DNA of 64,000 nucleotides from Argyresthia goedartella (lineage: Eukaryota; Arthropoda; Insecta; Lepidoptera; Argyresthiidae): positions 27,953,356 to 28,017,355 of the forward strand of contig OX463815.1 in the NCBI GenBank assembly GCA_949825045.1, read 5' to 3'. Made by a program: the position numbers and the translations under genes. Positions 54,319 to 64,000 of the stretch are shown here, one piece after another; the first letter of the stretch is position 1, and every line of letters begins with the position of its first letter. Under the pieces are notes generated by a model. It was given only the letters and a program-made list of their open reading frames with translations, was not told where the DNA came from and did no database searches.

Positions 54319-55025
54319 GAACTAACAGATAACAACGCACGCACATGCGTTACCTACATAATTTACGTAGCAGCGTAATTTTGCGAAATTGGACCAATTT
54401 TCGGCTCATTTCCGCTGTAGCTGACCCAAATTCCGTCCAATTGTGGCTAATCCGATTATGGCGAAAAACAATGGAAATAAAACCTAAAGGTACACTTTAT
54501 CACGTATCTTAGAAGATATTCGGAAAGAGCACATCAACATCTATAGATTACCCAATTTTAAAAACTCCGGAAAACATTCCTGTTACATCCTTCTTTCGCA
54601 TCAAATGACTGGACTATTTATGTTGTAGCTAAAAGATAAATTGTTATAAAACGCCTCAACAAATCATGTCATGTACCAATCATGATTCAATGAACTGAGT
54701 TGTTCTGAAAAAGTATAAATAATTGAAATCTTTTTAATTTATTGAGTACAGTCATTGTCGTTGTTTTTATAAATTGTTTGATGTCCGCAACGAGCATATC
54801 CTTTTATTGCACGTAAAAAGAGCACGCTGTCCCGTGAATCAAACTTAATTGATTGAATATTCAATTTTGTACTGACTACTGCATTCCGGAGTTGTTCTGC
54901 AGCTGTTTTGGTACAAATTCAGTTCGAAATATGTTCACTCGTGGTTCCGTACTCATGCGATGATATATGCCATGTTTGGATTGGGCAATCTTGCTAAAAC
55001 TTGCTCCGCCTAGTCCTGGTCCACT

Positions 55026-55120
55026 GGCCTATAACACAAAACTTTACTGGCGTACATTGTGATGTCACTCTCTTTACACCTTACAAATTGTACGCCTGTA
55101 AAGTTTTGTGTTATATGCCA
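55026..55120. repeat. 95-bp hairpin
   Basis: GCCTATAACACAAAACTTTA.TGGCGTACA (55027-55056) is inverted at 55089-55120 with two or three mismatches. It is a small fold-back element. Confidence 0.75.
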
Positions 55121-55344
55121 CACAACCGACAACAGTAGTTTGACAAATACTACTCAAATTCATGCAGTCACTGCCTCTTGCGCGAGAAATGAAGCGCTAG
55201 TTTGACATCTTGCATTGTGCCTAAAATACAGGTTTACTCCTAATTTAGGCTATTCTTACTTTTACCTCTGTTATAATTAAGTCATGTATTATATATTTTT
55301 TTGTAATTACCGTTTTATTGAATAAACTTTTATTTATTTATTTT

Positions 55345-55625
55345 TATTTATTGACCGAGCGAGGGAAGCGTTCGAGATTGGCCAAAAATGGCTTTGTCCG
55401 TCTGTGTGCTCTCGGCTACTGGTCGCATTTTCCAACCGATTTTGACGTAAATTGAAACACAAGTTCCTTGTTTTTTTTTTTGTTGAACGTGATTTTTGAT
55501 TAGGGGGAAATAGGGAGGGGGAAGTTTGCTGTGGCGTTATTTATCGACAGATTTCAATCAAATTTGAGAGGCCCACTGAAGACTTCTTTCTAAACAAGAT
55601 GTTGCGAGAAAAAAAACAAAAGGGG
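55345..55625 (-). repeat. interspersed repeat T, copy 2
   Basis: Inverse relative of 16985-17340: TGGTCGCATTTTCCAACCGA, TTTGACGTAAAT, GGAAGTTTGCTGTGGCGTTA, TTTATCGACAGATTTCAATC and AAGATGTTGCGAGAAAAAAA. It is preceded by a (TTTAT)n run at 55320-55350. Confidence 0.65.
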
Positions 55626-55821
55626 AGTGGAGGGGGAAGCACTGCGGGGTATTTTCGACCCCCCTGTTACTATGTTATAGATAAATCTAGACACCTGAAT
55701 TTTCTGTGACTAATAGGCCAAAATTTAAATATGAAAATTACCAAAATTAATTAAATTTGAACCAATATATTGTAAACGACAGCCGTTCAAAGTTCCGTAA
55801 TTTGTCACTCATCATCTAAAT

Positions 55822-56069
55822 TCTAATGGCAGTGACCCTGCCAACAAAGCCAAGGGTCCCGGGTTCGAGTCCCGGTGGGGGCAAATATTTGTTTGATGAG
55901 AACGGATGTTTGTACCCTAGTCATGGTTGTTTATCTATCTAAGTATAATATTTATCTAAATAAGTATGTGTATCGTTGTCTAGTACCCAAGATACAGGGA
56001 ATCCTAGTTTGGGGCTAGATCAATGTGTGTAAATAGTGTCCAAGGTATTATTATTATTATTATTATTAT
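55822..56069 (+). repeat. tRNA-derived SINE family C with (ATT)n tail
   Basis: TAATGGCAGTGACCCTGCCA head, B box GGTTCGAGTCC, GGTGGGGGCAAATATTTGTT, TATCGTTGTCTAGTACCC, GGAATCCTAGTTTGGGG and a 21-base (ATT)n end. This is the best preserved family C copy here. Confidence 0.8.
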
Positions 56070-56689
56070 TAATGTACTTCTAGCAGAACTACAAGCTTCA
56101 AATTTTAAACAAGAGAGGTCTACTGTTCTCACAAAACCACTAGTTTATCTAGGCAGCACTTATTTGACCAGCAGTAGTGCATTCGGCCCATGCTGTCGGT
56201 GTCTCTCGTTAGGGAAATAACAGCGCCAGCCAGTTAAGTACTCTTAACTTTAGAAGCAGTTGGTGCATACGGATGTTTCCCACGAAAGGAGTCCGCGTCA
56301 TGTTTCCGCGAACCCCAAAGACGGATGAATGTATGATTGTTGACGGGACTCTCCAGCCGGGCAATATTTACACGAGTGTGATTGCTGCCATGGAGCCGTC
56401 AGGACGAATCGGGTTTATATCGAGGCTGCCTTCGCATGTTTCCGTTTCCGCATGTTTAACACAATCATGGTTGGATTAAACATGCGGAAACGGGAATATG
56501 CACAAGCAACGATGTAAATCCTATTCCGATCCCACAATGTTCGACAACGACAATTAGAAGAACATTTGGTTTATCATCAAATTGTTTCGATAATATCATG
56601 CTATAGGGGTAGTATTTAAACGTATGACTGTATATCCAGTTTTCGCTTGGAAAAAATACTGGTGTTGTCTGACTGAATTACTGAGCACG

Positions 56690-57095
56690 AAAAAAAGAGG
56701 CACGACTAGAATTACTGGCTTTGTCTGACAAGATTACTGCATCGCTCGACTATAAATCTATAAACAGCAACTTGAAAACCCTAATCCGAATGACATAAAA
56801 GACAAAACGATCTTTAGATTTTGTTGTTCTTTCATGTTCAACCTAACACTAACGATAAAGGGGTAATATATAATATAGGGCTTCGCTCACCCCCTTTATC
56901 CTTCAGCTACCACTTCGCCCAGACAGTAGTTATTTAACCAACGAACCATTCAGTAATTTTGTCGCGCAATTCAGTAATTCTGTTGCGCAATTCAGTATTT
57001 TTTTCGCTTATTTCAGGAAATTCCGCTGTTCTCAATTCATTCATTCCGCTGTTCCCGATCATTTGCTCAATTAGTTTTTTTATAATTTTCCATAT
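56690..57095 (-). repeat. repeat U, copy 2, with short internal direct repeats
   Basis: Inverse relative of 32850-33090 (TTTCAGGAAATTCCGCTGTT, CATTTGCTCAATTAGT, CTTCGCTCACCCCCTTTATC, GTTCAACCTAACACTAACGA). It adds three near-direct units GCAATTCAGTA at 56945-57010 and two ATTCCGCTGTTC units at 57019-57053. Part of it lies 180 bp upstream of sfl exon h. Confidence 0.65.
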
Positions 57096-57272
57096 TATAA
57101 TATTGCAATGACCTATTTATATTCGATCAATTTTAGATCTCAGCTCAGTCATTCGTTCGTTCCTTACATACCATTACATACAAACACGAGTCTACTAAAG
57201 GTACAGACTCGTACTTCGATACTATGCGATATATCAAACATAAATAAGCACGTCTCTCTTCACGTCACCCAG

Positions 57273-57493
57273 AACCCGTGCGACGACCCTCGCCACCTCC
57301 GCATCTGGTCCAAGTCCAAGTGGTGCGGCACACTGCCGAAGTTCCTCGTCATCGGGCCGCAGAAGACTGGCAGCACCGCGCTCTACACCTTCCTGGCGAT
57401 GCATCCGGCGCTCACGCCCAATCTGCCGAGCCCGACCACTTATGAAGAGCTGCAGTTCTTCAATAACAATAACTATCTGAAGGGCCTTGATTG
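57273..57493 (+). CDS. sfl: sfl exon h, start of sulfotransferase domain with PAPS-binding loop
   Basis: The acceptor is GTCACCCAG and the donor GATTG/GTGAGT. It enters in phase 0 and leaves in phase 2. The product is [18 protein letters not shown], then [64 protein letters not shown] is the 5'-phosphosulfate binding loop; its lysine corresponds to the catalytic lysine of the NDST sulfotransferase (family knowledge). The open frame runs upstream to an ATG at 57108 but that part is intron. Only 167 bp separate it from the next exon. Confidence 0.96.
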
Positions 57494-57660
57494 GTGAGTT
57501 TGGTCGGGATCGTCACCGGGAATCATGATGAAATGGATCACCTAAGCTACTCTAACAGTATTGTTATATCAAAGTTTGACCTTCAATCCTCAGCTCAATA
57601 TCCACTCAAATCAAACAAAACTGTACTCCAATCGCACTGAACAACACCTCTTATCACCAG

Positions 57661-57816
57661 GTACATGAACTTCTTTCCGCCGGAGCTCGGCAACGGCACA
57701 CAGATCACCTTTGAGAAGTCAGCCACGTACTTCGACGGAGAGTTGGTACCGCGGCGGGCGCATGCGCTGCTGCCCAACGCGAAGATCGTGGCCATACTGA
57801 TATCGCCGTCGAAGAG
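57661..57816 (+). CDS. sfl: sfl exon i (last visible), sulfotransferase domain
   Basis: The acceptor is TTATCACCAG and the donor GAAGAG/GTAACA. It enters with one base (Trp) and leaves in phase 2 (AG/ = Arg). The product is YMNFFPPELGNGTQITFEKS, ATYFDGELVPRRAHALLP, NAKIVAILISPSKR. FEKSATYFD and LI-P-KR are conserved; the family then continues with AYSWYQHQR, which I could not find between 57817 and 64000. The 3'-phosphate-binding part and the C terminus must therefore lie beyond the window, and the following intron is at least 6.2 kb. Confidence 0.95.
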
Positions 57817-57824
57817 GTAACATT

Positions 57825-58215
57825 CATACATATGCTCACGCCTATTTCCCGGAAGAGGGGTAGGCAGAGACCAAAGACCTCCACCTGCTACGATCCTGGC
57901 ATACATCTCTCGCTTCCTCAACATTCATAAGTCTCTTCATGCAAGCTCGCCGGTTACGGGTACTTCGATTGAGGGTTTTCGATACTTTTTCTGCCACCAG
58001 GCGGCGCCTCGTAGGCGTCAGGTCTAAACAGCTGTCAGATAGTACAAAGTCAGAAAACCCTCATTTGCCCCTTCTCTAACAAATCGCCGATTTGGTCTTC
58101 ATAGGACCTTCTTGGGCGTCCTTTTTCAAGAGGTAAGTCACGTATTATTAGCGCTTGGTCATTAGCATCTTCGTCATGAAGGCTGCAGCTTGACCAGCCA
58201 TTGGACAGCCTGTTC
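57825..58215 (-). repeat. lepidopteran interspersed repeat, probably LINE-derived
   Basis: CACGCCTATTTCCCGGAAGA, GGGTAGGCAGAGACCAAAGA, CTCTCGCTTCCTCAACATTC and, after a gap, GGTCTTCATAGGACCTTCTT are phrases I know from abundant lepidopteran repeats. It begins 9 bp after the donor of sfl exon i. Confidence 0.55.
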
Positions 58216-58228
58216 ATTCATCATTCAT

Positions 58229-58900
58229 TTATTATTCGGGACCCTATTACTAAGCCTCTGCTGTCCGTCCGTCCGTCTGTCACCGAGCTCTACCGGATCA
58301 ACCGAAATAGGTAGAAGCTGAAATTTTCACAGAGAGTGTATTTCTACCTCCGCTCTAACAACAAATAATGAAACGTATCGGTTTTTAAGAATTAAAACAA
58401 GTACCCATACAATAAATTATTGGTATGTCTATTTTCTTAGCCATTTTGTATTATTTGTTTATCGGTGAAACTGGACTCTCCCGATCTTATCGGAAAACAT
58501 ATTTTATTAAAGGTATTGAATTTTGTGCTTAGTTATTTGTCAATTATTGATTACTAATTGCTCATTCCAATTACAATAAATAATATGTCGTTTTTTATCA
58601 TATTTTATTTTATTTCTGTAAAACAGTTACTCAATTTCTGTCCACTTCCGTTTGCAATGAGCAAAGAGTTTCGTTAACTTTATGAGTACACAGTTCAATA
58701 CTTACACCCTACATACACAAAAATCTTCTTCAATGTTTCAATGTACGGCATTGAATGTAGTCCTACCTAGTATTTAATACTTTATTATTGAAAATCAAAA
58801 AGGTATACTCGTACAAAAGACTGTCGTTTTACGTTTTTTCGTGTACAATGGTATGGAACCGTTCGTTTGCGGGTCCGATGTCCTACTCGCACTTGACCGC
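58229..58900 (+). repeat. diverged GTCC-rich interspersed repeat, copy D
   Basis: GGGACCCTATTACTAAGCCT, CTGTCCGTCCGTCCGTCTGT, GAAATTTTCACAGAGAGTGT and the end GGAACCGTTCGTTTGCGGGT, CTCGCACTTGACCG correspond to copies A-C, but it is more diverged and carries extra sequence in the middle. Confidence 0.7.
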
Positions 58901-59035
58901 CCTAGGTCGACCACGCAAGGCAGTCACTTGCTAACTACTTACGTAAGAACATAGAGCATTCAACTGCACCCCTAGTGCGTAATCGTACAAGAAAAAAAAC
59001 GCAAAAAACATGTCTTTTGTGTGAGGACCCCCTTA

Positions 59036-59189
59036 CAATACGATTAAAATCAGTTAAAGATTCGGCTTTTCTCGGATATCATCGCCTAAATCCGATCTCT
59101 CTCTCTCTCTCTGTCTCTCTAGTGAAAGATGAGGCATTCACGACAATTTCCGAGGTTGGCCGAATCGTTAACTGATTTTAATCGTATTG
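59036..59189. mobile_element. 154-bp TA-flanked MITE
   Basis: The inverted ends CAATACGATTAAAATCAGTT (59036-59055) and the complement at 59170-59189 are flanked by TA on both sides; symmetry continues to about 40 bp. The centre holds a (TC)n run. Tc1/mariner-type MITE. Confidence 0.85.
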
Positions 59190-59429
59190 TACCACATCTT
59201 TAAAAACTCGTGTGGTTCAGAAATACACATTGTGTGAACATTTCATCTGTCTACCTATTATGGTATGGTTCATGGAATACAACCCGCTGACGGACAGCGG
59301 AGGCTTAGTAATAGAGACTCATTTGGCACCCTTCTTCACAAAAATGCTATGCCGACCCCGCACTGAAGTCTCGCTCCATGCAAACGTCACGCACAGATTT
59401 CGCTGTATTGCCGCAGGAACCTACTTACT

Positions 59430-59565
59430 TAATCGCTATGGGCGGACACACACACATGCACAAACACTGCCGCTGGTCCCACAAGACCTGAGGTTGATTG
59501 TCCCGCTTTGGCCGGGATTCGAATCCGTGGCAATCGGCCACGCGGGTCGTCAAAGAATATGTGAA
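59430..59565 (-). repeat. SINE-like fragment
   Basis: The minus strand reads GACGACCCGCGTGGCCGATT, a B box GATTCGAATCC, then AGCGGGACAATCAACCTCAG and GTGGGACCAGCGGCAGTG, in the style of SINE family A but diverged. Confidence 0.5.
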
Positions 59566-60207
59566 ATTATAGGTTTGAACTAACTTATAATATCAAATGA
59601 CACTAACATTATCAACAAAATAACATAGTGTCACGATGTTTCCAATACGGGGTGGCAAAGACACAAAACGGTATTTGACTGCAAGTCAAAATAGATAATT
59701 TTTAGGAAATCTCAAAACAGTAGTTTAGTTCACGAGTTCTATGAAATACTAACCTGTGACGTCATAGTCAAATGCTGTATTTTTAACACAAAATTGAGTT
59801 TATAAAATACATAAAATACAGCTGCCAGTATATACAATTCCAATTCTGATATTGTCAAAAGTTTTTGTTGAAATAGGTTCAGCTTGAGACGCGTTTCTAG
59901 ATTTATTGGACTACCTTGTCAATTACCGTAGTGTGCCCATTTTCAGCCAGTTATTCCATAGGTACTCCATTTTGCGTGACAGCAACTCAACTAATAACGG
60001 CAAATTACAATTAAACGGCTCAACAGTAGAGAGTGTAATTTAGAATCGAGGAGAATATCGCATCGTGGTCATAACTCACCAACCTTTACTTTGTTAATTA
60101 TCTCAGGGACTAATCAATGTTTTGATGTTGTCATGATATAAAACAGATAGATGTTCGAATAAGCTATTAACGAAAGCGCACATCTCAATTAACGTGGTAA
60201 AAAACAG

Positions 60208-60480
60208 ATGAGCCCCGTGGTCTAATGGGTTTCACGCTTGCTTCTCACACAGGAGATGCAGGTTCGACTCCTGACCATGTACCAATGAGATGATTCATTT
60301 ATCTTAAGTACATTACACGGACGTTCTAACGGTGATGGAAAACATCGTGAGGAAACCTTCATTACTCCATAGCTGCGGCGATGGGCTAGCCCCCTGTCAC
60401 ACAAAATGGCGTTTTGAATCACCGGGTCAAATTGGGCACAATTGTGCCTCTGCTACCCCGTATGGGAAAAGGCGTAACGC
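60208..60480 (+). repeat. tRNA-derived SINE family B, copy 2 (full)
   Basis: GAGCCCCGTGGTCTAATGGG (A box), GCAGGTTCGACTCCTGAC (B box), CGGACGTTCTAACGGTGATG, GAAAACATCGTGAGGAAACC, GCGGCGATGGGCTAGCCCCC, GGGCACAATTGTGCCTCTGC and GGGAAAAGGCGTAACGCTAT. A scrap of the same family (GTGTGCCCATTTTCAGCCAG, inverse) is near 59932-59990. Confidence 0.8.
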
Positions 60481-60489
60481 TATGTTAAT

Positions 60490-63400
60490 GATAAAAAACA
60501 GATGTTACGATAAGTAATAGTAGTATATAGTAGTAATAGTCACTTGTGTTTGCGGGTACCTGACAGCTGAGACGTGAAACAGAGTCAGCTGTAAAGAAGA
60601 TCATTTCAGCATCGGCTTGATTGCAAATTGGATTCGTTTTGTTCGGCAATCGTTTTTTTTTTTTTTTTCCCAACTGGCGAAAATCTTCCCGGCCAATCGC
60701 GAAAGCAAATAAGCCCAGAGTATTTCATATATTTATAGTCCTGTGGACTACACTGAAATTAATTAATCGAGGTTCACACCTAGATTAACTAGCAATTTAG
60801 AATTCCTGCTGTGCTGGTGCTAAGGACGGTTAACTGTATGGTATCGATGTCGATTGGCCCAACATTTTCATTGACCGTGATAATTAGTGACGCAATTTGA
60901 AGGTTTCTCTGTATACTAGCCGTTGCCTGCCGTCTCTTGCGTGGAGCATTGAAAGAAAGGCTAAGTGCGAGTTACTCTCGAACACAAACAGTTCCGTACC
61001 CAAGAATGTGTCTGATAAACACAGAATGTACGAAAAAGTCGAAAGAAACACGATTCTTTTAACTTCTTGTTTGTGCCCCCCCTCCCTTGAGACGGCCCTG
61101 TCGCTGAATCCGTTCGAATATAGACGTATCCTTAGGTCAAGAAGTGTTTCAATATCACGCCATCTCAACCCTCTCCGTCAAAAATATCTGAACTTGATCT
61201 ATTTCATAGAAATTTTAGTCCCTTTAAAGTTATAAACATAAGACTATGAATTAGGCCGCTGGGTCTTAACTTACCTACCAAATCCCAGATTCAGGTCAAG
61301 TATTCTTTTTTATTTCCATACAAAGCTCACCGCCCCATTGCCCCCGTTCGAGGGGAATATTTTAAAAATCCCTTGTTAACTGACGTCTCGCACCTATAGG
61401 CTGCATAATTTCAGCTTCTGTTTTTATGGGGATACTAAATAAATCGCCTGCCAAATGATCTTGAAGACGTTCAGATAATGCGATCTTAAATTAATTTATT
61501 AAATCCCGATAATCCCGAGATTTCACAAATGTAATCCCGGGATTTCAATCCCGAAAAATAAATCGGGATCCCGGGATCATCTTCCCTTTACCCTACTCCT
61601 TTTAACTCTCACTTTAGACGACCGTTTAGCCTAACGGGTAGCTGCCCGCCTACGAAGCTGAATGACTGAGCTATTATTTTCCAGGTGACTAACAACTTAA
61701 AAGGCGACTAAGTCTATGCAACTAATTAAATAACTTGCCAGCGATTAAATATTTTCGCGACAATAATATTAAATAACTTCAAAAATAAGGTGTTACAAAA
61801 ACTAAGAAATGGCAGTTGCGTTAAGGTAGCGAATAAATTACACAAGCCAGTTGAAATAATAGTCGAGGAGCTATAAATAATGACTGGGCGACTAATAATC
61901 TTAGCGGGGTGGCATAGATAGTATATTATCAACTATTTCGTGCCATCTAAAAACCACTTTCGGGCTCTGATTTGTAGGCAGCTCCAAATATTAAATATTA
62001 ATACGAGTACTATACTTAAGTTATAAGGGGTCATTATTTATTTTTTTACATCATAATTTAATGAAAACGGCGTAATGCACATGCCATTGCCCTAAAGTAA
62101 GTTGTTGTTCTGTTGATTTCTCGTCACTCGCAATCAGTCGCTCACATAGTTATAAAGTCACTCGTTTAAATACTACCTTTTTTAAATTATTCATCTTTCA
62201 TAGTAGAAAAAATAAAATCCACAAAATATTTTTTTGCATGTCATTTTATAGTTTATTTAAAAAAAAAAAAGTCGCACGATATATGTAGTTTCTCTTTGTT
62301 TTTCATGCAATCAATTTTAAATAGTATCTGATTTGTATTATTTATGAATGCCCATTTTCACTAAGCAACAAAAAGTATTCCTATAAAAGCTCTTAGAACG
62401 TTTTAGAAAACACTGAATTTGGTCCTATAACGTCCCTAAGAACGTCACAGAAATTATATCACTGTTTAGTACTATAAACTAATCAGTAGAAGTTTTACAC
62501 ATGACTAATCAGTTTTATAGAAACTGCATAGCAGTATCGAAAGTTTCAAAATAGGGATCTACTGGATCCAATGGGACTCTCTATAGTACCTTTTCCGTCA
62601 AGATTTGCAAGAATTCGTTGTGTTTGTTAAAAATATATATATATTAGGATTCACAGTCCTGTAACTACTAAGAGGTGAGTTGGATTATTACCTAATTACC
62701 TAATGATATTTCGTCTATAATGTTGGAAATGTTGTGCAACCTCAGTTTTATTGATGAACTAGGGTATGGTTTATCACAAATTTCAAGTGCCCCCCAAGAA
62801 TGTTTGAGTTTTAGCTAAAATATTTATCAAATTATAACACATTACGTCCACAAGCGCCATTATAGTACTTGTCGTTACGATGTTTTCATTGTGTCAGATT
62901 GAATTTAGGGTTCCATGGATATGTAATCTATATAAAACACTAAAAGTTTTATTTTTACCCAGCTGCACCAGAAGGAAGGTTTTTCAAGCGTATATATGTT
63001 TGTGTATGGTATTGAATGAAAATGCAGTCGCGTTAGTTGATTTTATAACAATTCCAATTGAATGGGGTAAATATGGGTTGAGGATACCTAAAGATGTAAA
63101 TTGAAAGAAAACTAAATCTTCATAATCTTGAAAACATGGCATTATGGTATTTCAAGTTTATACTAGTTTCAAGGATTCTAGTGGTAACATGATTGAAGGA
63201 AGTGAGTAATAGAGTCCAGGAAATGCTTAATTTAGTTTTATTATATATATTTATTTTTATTTGTCACAAATCTCCAGTCTTTATGTTCTTTATCGCAAGA
63301 TACACGATTCTATTCATTCTTCTTAATTCTTCTCTCAACTTGACTTTGGTTGCTACTACTATTAGTTTCTTTTGTAGATAATGATAATGTGGTTGTTTAT

Positions 63401-64000
63401 AGCGTTTTTGCACTTCTTTTCTGAAAGTAACCCCAATTTCTATTATCCATTTTAGAAGAAAGAATTAAATACGTACACCCAAACGGGACGGAACCCATCA
63501 AATTCACCATGAATAAAAATGGCCAAGTATTGTTCTAAAAGCGAATTTAAAATCATAATTATAGGGCATAATAATCCTCATATAACTAATTGTTTACCCC
63601 TTACGTGATATGATACGATGATTCATGATATTAGTTGAACTATAAGATAAATGTTAGTGCTAGGTATAGTGTCGTTGCGTCACATAAGCGTGTTCTTACT
63701 ATTGGCTATGTCACAAACTTGCTCTATTGTAGAGTTTTCGTATCTACTAATCCACTAGATACTATAACAGTGATTTCAATAACTACAATAAGACTACATC
63801 GTCCAGTAGTGGAGTATTTATCATCGTTAAAACTAGAGCACTATATGAATACACTTAGAACTATTAAAACACAAATATTGTGAATAAAGGTATCTGTTAT
63901 CACGTCTATAGAGCAGTATCCTCCTATACTAGTATCATTAGAAATTTCTATAGCGATATAACTATAAAGGTTGCAAAAAATAGTTTTATAAACGTTTACA
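60490..64000. other. no gene recognised
   Basis: This is the region 3' of the last visible sfl exon. I see only short open frames, a poly-T tract near 60652-60668, a scrap of repeat (61310-61430, CCATACAAAGCTCACCGCCC and TAAAAATCCCTTGTTAACTG) and a tRNA-like scrap (GACGACCGTTTAGCCTAACG at 61618). The next sfl exon, expected to start with AYSWYQ, is not present. Confidence 0.55.

Larger units (their letters stand above)
28564..57816 (+). other. sfl: sulfateless (heparan sulfate N-deacetylase/N-sulfotransferase) gene, nine internal exons
   Basis: Nine exons with AG acceptors and GT donors join in one reading frame: 28564-28816, 33387-33549, 34691-34897, 36798-36975, 40178-40423, 50538-50700, 53785-53967, 57273-57493 and 57661-57816. 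They total 1,770 bases, about 590 codons. The joined product follows the order of the NDST family: central region, N-deacetylase domain, then the start of the sulfotransferase domain. Family proteins are roughly 850-1050 residues, so the N-terminal membrane anchor and luminal stem, and the last 250 or so residues, are missing from what I can see. Known role of the family: a Golgi type II membrane enzyme that N-deacetylates and N-sulfates glucosamine in heparan sulfate. Introns are 4570, 1141, 1900, 3202, 10114, 3084, 3305 and 167 bp. I see no stop or frameshift in the joined exons, so the gene is probably functional. Confidence 0.95.

Noticed and set aside
57108..57272. Upstream extension of the sfl exon h open frame to ATG 57108
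   Set aside because: Sequence before 57273 is intron ending in CACCCAG; the family sequence begins at NPCDDPRH in phase with exon g.

Overview
The window is AT-rich eukaryotic DNA from an arthropod, almost certainly a moth or butterfly. Three things point there: the only host gene I can identify is an insect heparan sulfate N-deacetylase/N-sulfotransferase (sulfateless, sfl) split by introns; the rest is crowded with tRNA-derived SINEs whose tail carries the GAAAACATCGTGAGGAAACC core common in Lepidoptera; and three near-identical copies of a GTCC-rich interspersed repeat typical of lepidopteran genomes are present. I see no bacterial-style operons, rRNA genes or CRISPR arrays.

Layout. 1-28,560: no host exon that I can prove. 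This stretch holds a TA-flanked non-autonomous element (0.4-1.2 kb), several broken non-LTR retrotransposons on both strands (1.2-6.3, 8.3-12.8, 16.6-19.4 kb), a 219-bp solo-LTR-like element (7.4 kb), a pair of palindromic MITEs with a nested element that has an 8-bp target duplication (13.2-15.2 kb), an unidentified coding-like fragment (19.6-19.9 kb), and a complete but frameshifted DD82E transposon (20.8-23.1 kb). 23.1-27.6 kb is comparatively free of repeats. 28,564-57,816: nine consecutive sfl exons on the + strand, with consistent splice phases, covering about 590 codons. They run from inside the N-terminal half, through the N-deacetylase domain ([11 protein letters not shown]), to the start of the sulfotransferase domain ([11 protein letters not shown], the 5'-phosphosulfate loop with the catalytic lysine). 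The first exons and the last part of the sulfotransferase domain lie outside what I can see. The introns range from 167 bp to about 10.1 kb and hold many nested mobile elements. 57.8-64 kb: intron 3' of the last visible exon, with repeats, a 154-bp MITE and a SINE.

How it works together. sfl is a type II Golgi membrane enzyme that removes N-acetyl groups from heparan sulfate glucosamine and adds N-sulfate; this makes heparan sulfate able to support Wnt, Hh and FGF signalling. Everything else visible is mobile or derived from mobile DNA.

Most interesting observations. (1) Two neighbouring sfl exons (50,538-50,700 and 53,785-53,967) are each followed by a decayed duplicate of themselves. (2) A 219-bp LTR-like element sits at the broken end of the second duplicate, with a second copy at 7.4 kb; both have TG...CA ends and 4-bp duplications. 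(3) A DD82E (Sailor-like) element has intact TIRs. (4) A 1.7-kb element with long inverted repeats (30.1-31.85 kb) carries the remnant of a GCDTTS/WGW/PAP protein of unknown function. (5) There are several transposon-in-transposon nests with readable target duplications. I did not find a clearly new functional system.
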